Origin: Peronospora farinosa
Lineage: Eukaryota; Oomycota; Peronosporomycetes; Peronosporales; Peronosporaceae
Direction: 5' to 3'
NCBI GenBank assembly: GCA_947646735.1
Contig: CANTFK010000633.1
Coordinates: forward strand, 372,001 to 436,000
DNA length: 64,000 nucleotides
The notes under the pieces are model-generated. The model was not told where the DNA came from, did no database searches, and saw only the letters and a program-made list of their open reading frames with translations. The translations under genes and the position numbers were made by a program. Shown here one piece after another: positions 1 through 11,291 of the stretch. Each line of letters starts with the position of its first letter. The stretch's first letter is position 1.

Positions 1-114
1 AGGGTCGAGACTCTATACCGTGAAGCAGTGGGTGCTCTCATGCACTTGGTGACCGCGACACAACCGGACATTGCGTTTGATGTAGGTTACGTATTGCATT
101 ATCGAATGATTAGA
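1..114 (+). mobile_element. Ty1/copia polyprotein fragment (reverse transcriptase end), truncated at the window edge
   Basis: Frame 1 from base 1 reads LYREAVGALMHLVTATQPD and then IAFDVGYVL. This matches the block near the end of copia reverse transcriptases (YR..VG.L.YL...TRPDI..AVG). After about residue 38 the similarity stops and no RNase H or LTR can be read, so this is the end of a longer element outside the window or a broken relic. The similarity is seen directly; its state as a relic is inferred. Confidence 0.7.
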
Positions 115-3100
115 TGCAGGCATGCACCGTGTGATTGCAAGCAGATAGTGTAAGCAACTATATATACAAACTTCGTTCTTCTGCACAAGTAGTTTTAGCA
201 GTAGTCGTATCTACTAGCAGGTACAATTGACATCTCACTAAAACCTTTGAGGGTTCAAAAATTGTGGAAAGATTTCGGACGATGATTCGAATGGACACAA
301 AATGCTCGATGATCACAGCCAGTTAGCAATCAGAGATAAATTCTGGGACATCAAGATCTAGAAGCATTCCAATAGAATTCAAAGAAGACATGTACAAGCT
401 ACGACTCTTCATGTCAAAAATTCTAACGGAATGTGACCAGCTTTGTTTTGTATAGGTTATTGTATTATTATTATAGCATTGAAATTGGTATCTATTATCA
501 AAGTACACGAATAAAGCAGCGTAGAAGACGACGATCGTTTTCTGACATTTTAGTAACTGTGATTGCTGAGGAGCACATTGACGTGCATGTACGTCCTGTG
601 TGAAGTTTGGACAGTACGTCCTGTGTGACGTTTGGACAGTACGTCCTGTGTGAGGTTTAGACAGTAGGTCCAACGGTTCAAAGAGATGGGTTGCATCTTT
701 TTATGAACGAGCCGACTCTATATTTCCATTGCCAAGGCCAATGGCTACTTCTTGTAAGCAAACACTTCACCCAAAACCTCTTGTTGTTTGAGCCTTCTAA
801 TGATGTTCACGCAAATCGAGCTGTCTCTGGTCTGAGCAAAGGTTTGTCCATGTCGAGCAGCCGGCGTTGACAATCCATAGCTTGGACAAAAGTATATAAT
901 ATATTACTATGAACCCATCTTCACCAGCGATGGTGAAGATGGGGTCAACGCTGCACATCCGTAGCCAGTTTGTAAGGGCAGGATGGGCACCAGCCGTCGG
1001 CCTGGACCCTACCGTAGGGTCCCTACCCGGATCGGCGTTGCCCACAATGTAGCAGCGGCGAGCATAACACTGGCCTTGGCAATCAAGCCGTCGCGCCCCA
1101 ACCGTCACGCCACAGCACCACCCATTCTGTCAGGTCGCCCTTGGCTTTATCTCTATCAGCGGCTAGATTCAAGGTGCCTGGGCGCTAGAAACCACTTCAT
1201 GTTGTCCTCTTGACCATCCGAAAAACAGGCGCAGTAGTTAGGTGACGTCTGAACAATCACAGTCTTTTTCTTGCCAGTGCATGCTCGACGTATACGTTTG
1301 TGTACGTGACCTCCTTGTTCAGAATCGCCAATGCTTATAGCCTGTATATTATAATACATCTTGCCTTCCGAAATATTAAAAGCCCAACACCACAAAAAAA
1401 TAATGAATTGGTCGATTTTTTTAAGTTCAAGGAAACGCTATGGTACGGCATTTTGTACGTCATTATAATGCGGCTTTGTTCTTTTGTTATTCTAAAACAG
1501 GAATGGATTGATCTCTGATGCTGAAGTATAAGTAGTTGACTCGAACGACGTGGTAATAGCTAAGATATTGCGGTGGAATCGAAACGTATTTTGCTGGTAG
1601 CGACTTTGGTTTCTTGACAGTTGCACCGTAGAAATGGGTGCTTGGAATACGCTTTCATTGCTGAACAGCGATGCAAGCGCCGCAGTCAAGTTTGTGATCA
1701 AGTGATTGTGACATCAGATGATTTGAACTGTTTCTGGCTGGAGGGGAACTGAACCATTTAGTAGCAAGAATCTGTTGGAATTAAGGACAACACCGTGCAT
1801 TCTGATCACCTTGTGACTAGTGTCACTGGGAGTATAAATGTAGCTTTTGACAAGCTCGTAACACAATCTAATGACTCTGTTTGCATTATGGTGTGAATGT
1901 CCAGGCGGACCGGGGTCCCGCCATTCTCTTAATGGTACAGCAATTTTAAATATCACCGAGACTTGAGTTTTTATGTCGCGAAAGAGAACACCAGTAGAAA
2001 AAATTCTCACATCCTTTTCTGACGACGGCAACCCAGAGACAATGCCCAGGAAGCAGGATGCAAACTAATGTGCATCAGGACGCTTTCAGCACTAAAGAAC
2101 TTTGCAAACAAAACGTGATGGCACATGCTTCGAGAACGCGACTTGCAGCGACTGAGCAGTGAAAGCAATTCTGCTCGGATGGCTCGTAGGAAGCAACCCA
2201 TCTTAACCATACAGCGACCGGCTTTTTCTCAAACCAATGACTACGAGGCATTCGCTCGAGCCATGTGGACATGTCAGATTGAGTGTCTCGTCTTCCTTTC
2301 ATCGACTACTTAAGTCGCCGGTATAGCGCATGTACAGGTGTATCCCCAAAGGTACAGCTCTGGGTAACTTTCCTATAGCGAAGACGGGCGTCGTCATGTG
2401 CGCAAGAGGACCTGAGACACGATGATTTCATGTAGTGAATGGCAGTTATACATTTGCTATAGTCCTTTTGCACAGGACCCCATTCGCACCGAAGAGCTGC
2501 CTTAGAGTAACGCAAAATCTTGTTTAACTATCTTCAAACACCGAAAGCATCTGGATACCGATGCCGTTGTAATTCAAGTGAAAGCTTACCACGCTCATGG
2601 CTTAGTCCGCCAGTAGACTCTCACGTGACATTCATTGTATCTAGTTTGCCATTACATGAACTTCTATTGCTGGTAATCACAAGAGCCTACCATATAGAGT
2701 AAAGAGGTATATTAGAACCGTTACTATAATAAAGTCTAAGGTCGCAATTGAGTCTTTATAAATCATTTATCTTGTAACCGCAGACCATTCCCGCTGCAAT
2801 GTCAAAGTGTATAGTGTACATTTATAACAACTGTGATATCTTCCTATTGTTACAGTGTAGTGATTGCAAATTGGCATTCTAGTGGTAGAGACTTCCGGTT
2901 CGTGACCGCAAATCGGACTTTTTGTCCAATCGAGACGGTTCAGCGTCGCTTCGCGAAAGGCAACAAGACGATTTGCAAGTCTCTGACTCTTTTTCCGGCT
3001 GTTGTGAGTAGCGCTTTTTAAGCCCTCTCTCGTCACTCCCCAAGTTTTCATCGGAGGAAAGCGAAAGAGGTATTAATTCAACCGACTGGAACAAGAAAAA

Positions 3101-3266
3101 ACGAGTTTTTTTAGTTCTTCGGTATTTTCGATAGAAAAAACAAGTGAAAAATACGAACGCCATTTGATTTCGCTTTTGAACTTGTAAACGCGGATTAGTC
3201 AACTAATCGGATCAGACGCCGACTAATCGAGAGAGAAGTCGAAGCAACAGGGTCCGTCAGATTCAA
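115..3266. other. gene-poor region, probably decayed repeats
   Basis: I see no convincing gene in these 3.1 kb. Short open frames on both strands are uninterrupted for at most about 100 codons and resemble no family I know. The stretch 797-1213 is GC-richer than its surroundings, and 2075-2515 has two overlapping minus-strand frames of unknown nature. The next gene on the plus strand starts near 3267. Confidence 0.5.
590..664. repeat. three tandem copies of a 25-bp unit
   Basis: Units at 590-614, 615-639 and 640-664 share TACGTCCTGTGTGA and end in a GTTTGGACAG-like block. The copies differ at only one to three positions. No gene overlaps it convincingly. Confidence 0.85.
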
Positions 3267-4311
3267 ATGATGTGGCTCAAGCTCGCAACAGTTAGTACGA
3301 TGGTGGTTATACAGGCTGTGACAGGGGATGGCACGTTCTTTTTTATATTTTGACAAGAAGTGAAAACGAATTACCGTACTGACTCGAAAATTAATTGCAC
3401 GTTTTGTCAATGTAGACTGCACGTTCACCGTAAGTGTCTTGGATGTCCCCGGTGTGCGGTGTGTGTCAGCGGCGCCCTGTTCAGGAACATACTATGCATC
3501 AGGTCTATCTCAAGGTGTGGGTGCATGCCCCACTGGCGCAAGCTGCGCGCTGCTGCCATTAACGCCCATTATGACGTGTGCTGCTTCGGGACGGGCGGAC
3601 CTTGTCTACGTGAATGCGGACGGTACACTGACCAAGGACGGCAAATCTGTGACTCTATTAGGCGCGCCGTCAGCTACGGTAGAGCCTACGATGACGCCTG
3701 CTACTACTAGTGTTACCAGTACAACGAACAGTGCTACGGATACCAGCAGTACGACGAAAAGCGCTACGGACAGCAGCACCACAGACAACAGCTTTACAAA
3801 GAACAAGGATAAGAGCACTACCAGCAACAGTCTTAAGGGCAGCAATGTGAGTTCTGAATCAGACTCTCCGACCAAGAACTCTGACGGCAACAATGGCAAC
3901 GATGCAGACGCCAGTATCAAGCCACTCAACAACAGTCCTATCAACACGACGAGTGTTAACAAGGTCACGTCTAGCTCGATAGATCCTAACTCTGGATCGG
4001 ACGGCCCTACGAGAACTGTTGACAGCAGCTCTGACAAAAACGATCAGACATTTAATCCGGGGACCATTCTGAGCGACGGTCCCGTTACGTCCAATTCATC
4101 TAGACAAGGTGGACTTGGCCTCGGCGCCATTATCGCCATCGTCGTGGGCTGTTTGGCGGTCGTAGCTATAGCTGCCGGCGCGCGGCTGCTGAAGAAGGGC
4201 AAAGACGGCCAATCGGCAACACCCGGGGCTACAGGCGGACTTGAGGCCTATAATAACGTTGGCGGCGGAGGTGGTGGCATGACTCCCAAGGAGAACGTGC
4301 TACTGCTCTAA
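3267..4311 (+). CDS. Ser/Thr-rich (mucin-like) single-pass membrane protein, probably secreted N-terminus
   Basis: The main exon ends at 4311. It encodes a short cysteine-containing domain, then about 150 residues rich in Ser, Thr, Asn and Asp (a likely O-glycosylated stalk), then one membrane segment (LGAIIAIVVGCLAVVAIAA). A KKGK stop-transfer signal and a short Gly-rich tail follow. The main frame has no ATG before the Cys domain. An ATG at 3267 opens a typical signal peptide (MMWLKLATVSTMVVIQAVTG). Joining 3267-3334 to 3435-4311 keeps the frame and gives 314 residues, but the donor GTTCTT is weak. I read it as a type I surface protein. Function unknown. The membrane exon is well supported; the first exon is inferred. 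Confidence 0.6.
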
Positions 4312-4848
4312 GTTATGGCCGACGGAAGAAGCCATCTTCCGAGATGACAGGAGAATACAGTGACTGGAGAATTTTTTGAACACAGGCAAGCGTTGGTTGC
4401 GTGAACCTAGTGAATACGATTACCTGGAACGGTACCGGTACAAGCAAGCGAACAAGGGAGGAGGGTAAGAGGTAAGAGGAGGAAGAGAGTGGGGTGGTGT
4501 TGGGTGTTTCGTGTCGTCGTGCATGGACGTATGGAGGCGGAGAGAATTGATAGCACGTGTAAATAGTAGGCTCTCTGCTCTTCCGCTTTCGGGTCTATAC
4601 GATCCTATACGCAACGTCGTTTTAGTAAACTGCACGCGATCTCAGCAGGTATCATTTTCGTTCTTGTTTTTTTGTATTTGTTGTCATTGTAATGTTCGCC
4701 TGTCAGCAAACACGACAGACACGATTTGTGTGAAAGATAGATGCATAAGCCTTATGACTCCCTGTCTGCCAACAAAAAACGGCAGACACGAAACCATGAG
4801 TGATGTCGCAACTTGGTACATGAATTTAACCTTATAGCTACTCCAGCT
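4312..4848. other. intergenic, convergent gene ends
   Basis: This lies between the 3' ends of the mucin-like gene and the desaturase. It holds a purine-rich stretch (about 4455-4495) and nothing else recognisable. Confidence 0.5.
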
Positions 4849-5934
4849 TTACGCCGCCTTCGCCTTGGTTTCTGCTTGTGACGCTGCCTTGGCTTCCTTT
4901 AAAGTGAACAGTTTGGCTTCGGGCTCGACAACGCCAAAGGTAGCGTAGAGTCGACCAACTCGGTAGAACGCCTTGAGGATTGGCTCGTCACTCTTACGCA
5001 CGAGCTCGGGGAAAGCCTGCTGGAAGGCTTTGGTAGCACGGTTGAGCTTGTAGTGCGGGATGATAGGGAAAAGGTGGTGGATCTGGTGTGTGCCAATGTT
5101 ATGGCTCAGATTGTCGATGAGAGTGCCATAGGAACGATCGACAGACGATAAATTACCCTTGACATAGGTCCAGTCCGAGTCTCCGTACCATGGAGTTTCT
5201 TCATCATTGTGGTGCAGGAAGGTGGTAATCACAAGCATAGTGCTAAACACAAAGATTGGCGCGTAGTAATAAAGTGCCATCGTCTTGAAGCCCAATTGAA
5301 AGCTTAAATAGATGGAAAATACTGCTACGGCTAATTGTGTACCGATTGAAATGATCACAGCCGACACCTGACGTACATATAGAGGTTCAAATGGATTGAA
5401 ATGATTGATCTTACGAGGTGGAAAACCTTCCACCAAGTATGCAAACCATGCAGCACCGAGCATTAGGATCAGATTGCGTGACATGGGGTGGTCATCAGCT
5501 TTACGTTGTGGGTAGAAAATTTCATCACGGTCAATATTTCCAGTATTCTTGTGGTGGTGACGGTGTGAAAGTTTCCACGATTCAAAAGGTGTGAGGATGA
5601 GGGAGTGGATAAAAGTCCCGACCACAAAGTTCAGCAAATGGTAACGGGAGAAAGCACCATGACCAGCATCGTGGCCTACAGTGAAGAAGCCCCAGAAAAC
5701 AATGCCTTGTAGGAGGATATAAGCCATGCAGAGGGTGGTGTCTAGAATCCAAAAGCTTTCAACGAGAGGAAGAGCTCGGACGTAATGAAGGCCAAAAGCC
5801 AAAGACACGGCGATTACGAGACTACGCACAGTGTAGTAAAGCGAGAGAGACACGGAGGCTTCAAAGCAGTCACTGGGTAATGATCGCTTGATCTCCGTAA
5901 GGGTCGGGAACTCATACGGTTGTTTTGTCGCCAT
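4849..5934 (-). CDS. omega-3 (delta-17 type) fatty acid desaturase
   Basis: This single-exon gene encodes 361 residues and starts at ATG 5932-5934. It is a membrane di-iron desaturase with the three His boxes HDAGH (88-92), HRHHH (124-128) and HQIHH (283-287), and several hydrophobic segments between boxes two and three. The sequence closely resembles the Phytophthora/Pythium omega-3 desaturases that convert arachidonic acid to eicosapentaenoic acid in the ER; that substrate is family knowledge, not visible here. The length is normal for this group, shorter than plant plastid FAD3-like enzymes. The promoter has an oomycete-like start element (TCATTCCCAAATAATCC, minus strand) about 10 bases before the ATG. 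It lies head-to-tail, 187 bp downstream of the Wee1-like gene. Confidence 0.93.
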   Translation of the reverse strand: MATKQPYEFPTLTEIKRSLPSDCFEASVSLSLYYTVRSLVIAVSLAFGLHYVRALPLVESFWILDTTLCMAYILLQGIVFWGFFTVGHDAGHGAFSRYHLLNFVVGTFIHSLILTPFESWKLSHRHHHKNTGNIDRDEIFYPQRKADDHPMSRNLILMLGAAWFAYLVEGFPPRKINHFNPFEPLYVRQVSAVIISIGTQLAVAVFSIYLSFQLGFKTMALYYYAPIFVFSTMLVITTFLHHNDEETPWYGDSDWTYVKGNLSSVDRSYGTLIDNLSHNIGTHQIHHLFPIIPHYKLNRATKAFQQAFPELVRKSDEPILKAFYRVGRLYATFGVVEPEAKLFTLKEAKAASQAETKAKAA

Positions 5935-5941
5935 CTTCTAC

Positions 5942-5960
5942 GGATTATTTGGGAATGAGA
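5942..5960 (-). promoter_or_regulatory. oomycete-type initiator/flanking element of the desaturase
   Basis: On the minus strand this reads TCTCATTCCCAAATAATCC, close to the oomycete Inr+FPR consensus (YCATTYYN followed by a CAWTTT block), just upstream of the ATG. The match to the FPR half is partial. Confidence 0.45.
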
Positions 5961-6121
5961 TAGTCATAAGATGTGTGGCTACGAAAGTATCTTGAGTCCG
6001 ATAAGATCCCATACTTTGTGCAAGGTAAACACGATGATGAATGTCAGAACGAGTGATGTCATAGCAATCAGATATACACGCACGTCGCACGGATACAAAA
6101 AGCTTATTATATTGAGCCATA

Positions 6122-8189
6122 TTAACGAAAGGGCAATACTACCTCGTGCTGCAAAATATCTTCGGCTAGAGGCCGCTGCAGCGCGTCAGGGTGCATCATA
6201 TTGGCAATCAGGTGTTGTAGCGAGTTCGAGTATTGTCTGTAGCAAATGACGTCAGAAATGAATGGTTGCAACTAGTTAGACTGTTTCACAAACATACCGG
6301 AACATCACAAGGTCGCCGTCACGAATCTTCTGCCATTCTTCACCGCCACTGGCCAGCGTCGTCCCTAGCGCGAGCTCATAGATCGTGGCTCCCAAAGCAA
6401 AGATATCACCGGCGCGTAAATTGTTTCTGTTGCCTTCGAGCAGTTCCCTTTAATAAAGACATGAACGCTAGGTTAGGTTTGTTATCGTTCTCCATATGCT
6501 GCACACAGCACTTACCGACTAAGATACCGATTGTCGCCCTCCCTAATCTCCATACTGCCGTCCAAGTGAGCAACAGTTCCCAAGTCGCCGAGCTACATAC
6601 AGAAAAGTAGACATATTAGCGCAATGCCCGAACAAGTAACAACAAATGAAACAAACCTTGTAGACTTCATCTGGACCAACTAGGACATTTTGCAACTTGA
6701 CGTCCATGTGAACCATCTTCTTATTGTGCATGTCAAATAAAGCCTGGCGTTTACAAATGTTGTTATCTTGACTGCCACTCATTGCACATTGTAAGCAGCC
6801 TTACCTGAGCAAGATGGCATAAGAGCTTGCACAGCGTCTCCTCTGGAACCTTCTGTGGTGCGCACTTTTTAACAAAGCTAGCCAATGAGCACCCCTCTAG
6901 ATATTCAAGCTGGATGTACAGCAAGTCGTCTTCTATCCAAGCGTCAAAATATCGCACTACGTGGTTGCTACTGCTTAGTGCTGCAAGTGCCTGTACTTCC
7001 CGTAAAGCTCGTTCACTGCCGACATCCACGACAAAAGCAAAAGATTAATTTACATTCAAACAGAGATATAACTTCCACCTCTCGCCGTAACGTACGTGTC
7101 AGCCTTGCCACGAAAATGACGTTTGCTCTTCTTCACAGCGTACACCCAACCATCAATCTTTTTTATACACTTGTACACCTTTGAAAACGACCCTGATCCA
7201 ATCAACTACAATAAGATACCACATGTTAATCGCCTGTTCTTGCTCGTATTATTGCAACCATGCAACCGATGTACCCCAAGCTCCGAGAAATCTGATAAAT
7301 ACTTGGCAACAGGTGATCCATTTGTCGCTCCCACCCATGTTGGCGGAAAAGACCTTCGTTTACGTCTGGAGATCTTTTTCTTTCCTGACTCCGTCATCGA
7401 CTCCGGTGCAAATGGGTTCACATAACTCTCCGCCGACAAGAACGAACCAGCAGTATCACACCCGTTGGCTCTTTCTCTCTTGGCATTTATTACCACGTTT
7501 ACACTTGTTTTCTGTGGTGATTCCATGTCGATGGACGTCTGACTTGACGGCCGTCCTTTTCTTACATGTCGTACATCCATATGTGTCATGTCCTGGGTGA
7601 GATTTTGTACCGGTTCTTCTTGAATCAACTCAACTTGACTATTTAATCTCGGTCTTTTCTTTAATGGCGATGGTGTTGTTGGATTTGATAAGGGAATAAC
7701 TGGTTGATCTCGAGGTGTAAGGAAGTCCATTTCATCTTGACTATACTGATGCATTGGTGTATAACAACTTTGATTCGTTAATGGTACACCAAAGCGCACA
7801 GGTGTATGCATTGGCTCCAAGTCTGGTTCACTTCGTTGACTACTGGAACAAGCAGTAAAGTCGATTTTCTTGGGCTTTGGACGACGTCCTGAGTCACTAT
7901 TTTGACTAATACATTGTAGTAATGGCTCTTCACTACTCTCTTCATCCATCATATCGTAATTAATACGTTTCTGTATCGGTTCGTCGTCGTATTTTTTAAT
8001 GGCTGGAATAGTGTTAAAACTGCTGTTTTTAGCTGAAGCTTCAAGGGATCGTCGTGTTTTACGTAATTTAGTACTTCGGACTGTTGGTTGCGAAAAAAAC
8101 TCGTGGATTGAACGTTGTTTCTTGGCTTTACTATGAGACGAGCCACTGGAAGAGCCACTGGTCGTTGCTCTCGTTTTACTTCGCAGCAT
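6122..8189 (-). CDS. Wee1/Myt1-family protein kinase with N-terminal PIP box
   Basis: I place seven exons: 8189-7275, 7205-7096, 7015-6805, 6743-6657, 6592-6516, 6447-6298 and 6236-6122 (554 aa, frame kept throughout). The N-terminal 300 residues are Ser/Pro/basic-rich with TP/SP sites. Residues 25-32 read QRSIHEFF, a perfect PCNA-binding (PIP) box. The kinase domain follows: IGSGSFSKVYK loop, VYAVKK lysine, RYFDAWIEDD, catalytic loop HMDVKLQNVL, and DLGTV in place of DFG. The DLG and the REVQAL..VRYFDAWIEDD pattern are typical of Wee1-like kinases, which phosphorylate the Cdk1 inhibitory tyrosine. The kinase ends with HPDALQRP and a stop at 6122. Wee1 versus Myt1 cannot be settled; a hydrophobic frame lies just downstream. 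Confidence 0.88.
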
Positions 8190-8514
8190 GAGACCGAGTT
8201 AGTAGAAAAATTCTTGTAATTTTTGAAAATGTAGTTTCCCGCCTTTTTTACGAGGTTGGGTGAAACCTTTTATCCCATTTTTAGGGGTGGTTTTACGGGT
8301 TATTTGTAACAAATTGCTTTTTTTGCAATACTTTCTTGCTTTGTAGCCTTCATTATTCGTTTTTGGTAGTACCTTTGCATTTTGCAAAAGCTTTAATGAC
8401 AATAATACAATTGAAAAAATGTTTAAACAAGAGCTTGTCCAATTTTTAGTGTCACCTTTTCACTATGATACCCATCAAATGTCTTCTTTATGGTGGCCAT
8501 CGTAAATGCGAACA
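8190..8514. other. AT-rich intergenic between Wee1-like and RING/IBR genes
   Basis: This holds the promoter of the minus-strand Wee1-like gene and the 3' end of the next minus-strand gene. A T-rich stretch precedes the Wee1 ATG. No clear initiator element is seen. Confidence 0.4.
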
Positions 8515-9258
8515 CTAGTCGATGCAACTACATGTCTTCCATTTCCTGGCGCACAAGTTACAGAACTGGTGGCCGTTCAAGCAGGTCATGTGATTGCATC
8601 CCTCTGATTTTTGCACCCCCACGCCACAACCAGGACACTGCACAGCATGATTCTGCTTCACCACCTTGGCATACTCGCGATCCGACTGTAGATCCAGCGA
8701 ATGCCAAGGCTTGGCCTTTAGAAAGTGCTCATAGATCTCAAAATCGGTAGCACCCAAAGCCTCTAGCACATAGTCGGTTGGGAACTCTCGCTTACAACAG
8801 TGAGCAGGTACCATGGAGCGATCCCGAACACCCATACGACACCGCGTCGCAATACATTTTGTACAGTACAGATGGCCACATACTAACGTACGGCAAGTGC
8901 TCTTGTCTTCAAGGGATGCCAAGCAGCATGTGCAATTTGGTGGTGGTTTGGACTCCTCATCTTCGCCCATGACTTCGTCATCGTCATTGTCAGTATCCAG
9001 CTCAGCGGCATTAGGATGCAACAACTTGCGCTCCTCCTGAGCATACAAACTCATCGCAACTGCTTCATCTAAGATAGACTGCTCTGCACGACGAATTTCT
9101 TCGCGGTACACTTCCAACGCGTAAACATCAGCAAGTTGAGCTTCGACACTGACCTCATCGACTTCATCGACAAAGTCAATGGTATCAGAGTTAAGGTAGA
9201 CAACGTGCTCGAATTGATCTGCAGAAGCAAACTCGCGCACGTTTGGAATACATTCCAT
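8515..9258 (-). CDS. RING/IBR-type zinc-binding protein (putative E3 ligase)
   Basis: This single-exon gene encodes 247 residues from ATG 9256-9258. Residues 1-110 are acidic and helical. A first Cys/His module (CTCCLASL..CGHLYCTKCI) resembles a RING finger. It is followed by a spacer and then a second module (CPGCGVGVQKSEGCNHMTC.. HQFCNLC) typical of IBR/RING2 domains. The order fits the RBR-like E3 family or a fungal/oomycete RING-IBR relative, which would transfer ubiquitin. No classic complete RING2 with catalytic Cys is obvious, so enzyme activity is inferred. A second, shorter relative lies at 13345-13881. Confidence 0.8.
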   Translation of the reverse strand: MECIPNVREFASADQFEHVVYLNSDTIDFVDEVDEVSVEAQLADVYALEVYREEIRRAEQSILDEAVAMSLYAQEERKLLHPNAAELDTDNDDDEVMGEDEESKPPPNCTCCLASLEDKSTCRTLVCGHLYCTKCIATRCRMGVRDRSMVPAHCCKREFPTDYVLEALGATDFEIYEHFLKAKPWHSLDLQSDREYAKVVKQNHAVQCPGCGVGVQKSEGCNHMTCLNGHQFCNLCARKWKTCSCID

Positions 9259-10374
9259 GGCTCCACCTGATAGTCGCTGAATACCACAGGAAAAATTGGA
9301 AAGTGGTTCGAGACAAAAGTCCTAGAGTCAGAGATATCCTTCGTCCGTTAGATGTTGTCGACTTTTCCCAGCCTGCAGACCGTTAACTGCAGCAACTAAT
9401 TGGTTTTACACGCAGGTTTGAGTCAATTAAATTATCTTGGATGAGGATTTGCTCGAAATATGCAGCATTATTGCATGAATCAGCGAGCAACATGAGACAA
9501 CGTCCACCGGTACCGGTAGCTATCCAAACCTTTTTGGGACGGGTATACTATACTAAGCTTATTCGGCACGTATTCTCGCCCTTTAAGCGCGAGTTGGCGG
9601 GGCAGATAATTATTTAGGTGCCATCTCGCTCATGATATGCTATCTCCGCACTCATTCTAATGCCATCGGTCTTAGTATCAGATTGTAACCATTTACCAGT
9701 TGAGATAGGCTTCGGGACTTCGCCAAATATGCTCAACTGGAATAAGCGAAGAAAAAATAGGAAGACTCGTCTTAGTTACTTTGCCTGAAAAGGGTAAATC
9801 GCTTATTCAGAAAAAGTAAAGGTAAAAAGGTGAAGAGAACGCTTAGAACAACGCGCCAACAGTTAGAGACCTATCCATGAAATGAAGATTTATGTTTTAA
9901 TTGCCAGCAGAACAAGGTTACTACGGGAACTACAGTGTTCCATTTCAATGAAAACATTCATCATACCCTAGCGTTCAACACTTCTCATAAAAAGTCAATG
10001 AATACCTCATAAAAGCCTTCAAGTGTTGCATCATATCATGTGGTCGTCCTCTACGCATGTGGCACAAAGCGTCACCAACGTCAGCACTAGACTCAGATCA
10101 GCCAACCTGACGAATTGAATCAGACGCCAACCCCCAATGTTAGACCATACTTATAACTTCAAAGTACGTGATAGCCCGGTAGTGTGCTAAAAATTGCTGC
10201 ACGTAATGCGCACCTACCGGTCTTTGTAACATTTGGAGTCCTGTATTGCCAGTGGCAAGACCCATATTATCTGATCGCTTGGATTTCTTCTGTAGACTTT
10301 CTTCCTGCTGACAGTGTGCCAGACACGCAGCGCTCTGTCGCTTTACAGTCGATCTTTGACAGCCCCTACACCAC
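9259..10374. other. intergenic, no gene seen
   Basis: This stretch has 1.1 kb without a supported frame. It contains the promoter of the RING/IBR gene at its left end. I recognise no RNA gene or element in it. Confidence 0.5.
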
Positions 10375-11058
10375 TCATGGTTCCAGCACAAACAGTCTGA
10401 ATGATCGCGTGGATGTCATCGTCGTACCCGAAATCGGCACATGCTCTCGCAACGTCAGTCCCGCCTTCTTGAACGTCATAAGTAGATCATCCTCGTACGT
10501 GACCGTGCCGAAGTCAATCGTTGTGAGGAACTTAAGCAGTGGTTTGACAATCTCCATGAGCCTCGAGTGACGTGTTTGGATGGTTTGCGTCACATAGATG
10601 CGTCCAGTCTTCTGCTTCAACATGCCCATACAATGCCGCAGAGCTTTTGCTGAGTCAGGCATGAGCATGAGCGACGAGCTGAAGTACACAGCGTCGTATG
10701 GACCTTGCTGGAAGTCGTAGATCGAAGCATGGTGCACTTGAACGAGACTCGTCAGCTGCTTCTCCTTTACCAGGTTCTGACATCGTACCACATAGTCCTT
10801 ATCATAGTCCACCCCATCCACTTCAATTTGCTTGAGCTTGAGCTGCTGTCGATTGTTAATCAGAGCCAGACCCGTCCCGATACCCACGTCCAGAAGTTTG
10901 CTGCCGTGTGGCAAGCGCTTCAGCACTTCCGCGTACCAACCAGTCGTCAACTTAGCGATAATTGCATCGTATATACGATCACGAGTCATACGCACAAGTC
11001 CATAGAGAGCAAAGGCCCCTACAGCCTTCACAGCCAAAGGCATTAGCGATATCGTCAT
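10375..11058 (-). CDS. class I SAM-dependent methyltransferase
   Basis: This single-exon gene encodes 227 residues from ATG 11056-11058. A hydrophobic N-terminal segment (MPLAVKAVGAFALYGLV) could anchor the protein in a membrane. Motif I is LLDVGIGTGLAL, followed by the acidic strand VDGVDYD and YDAVYFSSSLMLMPD, as in UbiE/COQ5-like methyltransferases. The substrate cannot be told from the sequence. It faces the carnitine acyltransferase gene across a 233-bp gap, so the two genes diverge and may share a promoter region. Confidence 0.85.
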   Translation of the reverse strand: MTISLMPLAVKAVGAFALYGLVRMTRDRIYDAIIAKLTTGWYAEVLKRLPHGSKLLDVGIGTGLALINNRQQLKLKQIEVDGVDYDKDYVVRCQNLVKEKQLTSLVQVHHASIYDFQQGPYDAVYFSSSLMLMPDSAKALRHCMGMLKQKTGRIYVTQTIQTRHSRLMEIVKPLLKFLTTIDFGTVTYEDDLLMTFKKAGLTLREHVPISGTTMTSTRSFRLFVLEP

Positions 11059-11291
11059 CACAATCTAAACTTTATTAGTGACCCGGCGTTGTCATCAGTC
11101 CATGACATCTTTTCCACCAATGATCATCTGATAAACGTTTCAGCCAATTACCGGGATGAAATGTGTTTCGAATCTAGCCCCATCTGTCAGGTTTAATTAC
11201 AAATGACTACTTTATCAACAAGTTGAAGTGCACACTCTGCAACCTTCAGCCTCGAGCCCGCATTGAACCTGCGACCATCACTCTTGCAGTC

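Noticed and set aside
797..1213. Overlapping frames on both strands in a GC-richer patch
   Set aside because: No recognisable domain; may be an old repeat, but I cannot support a call.
3606..4037. Long antisense frame opposite the mucin-like protein
   Set aside because: It is a shadow of the Ser/Thr-rich codons on the plus strand (Leu/Val-rich, no start or motif).
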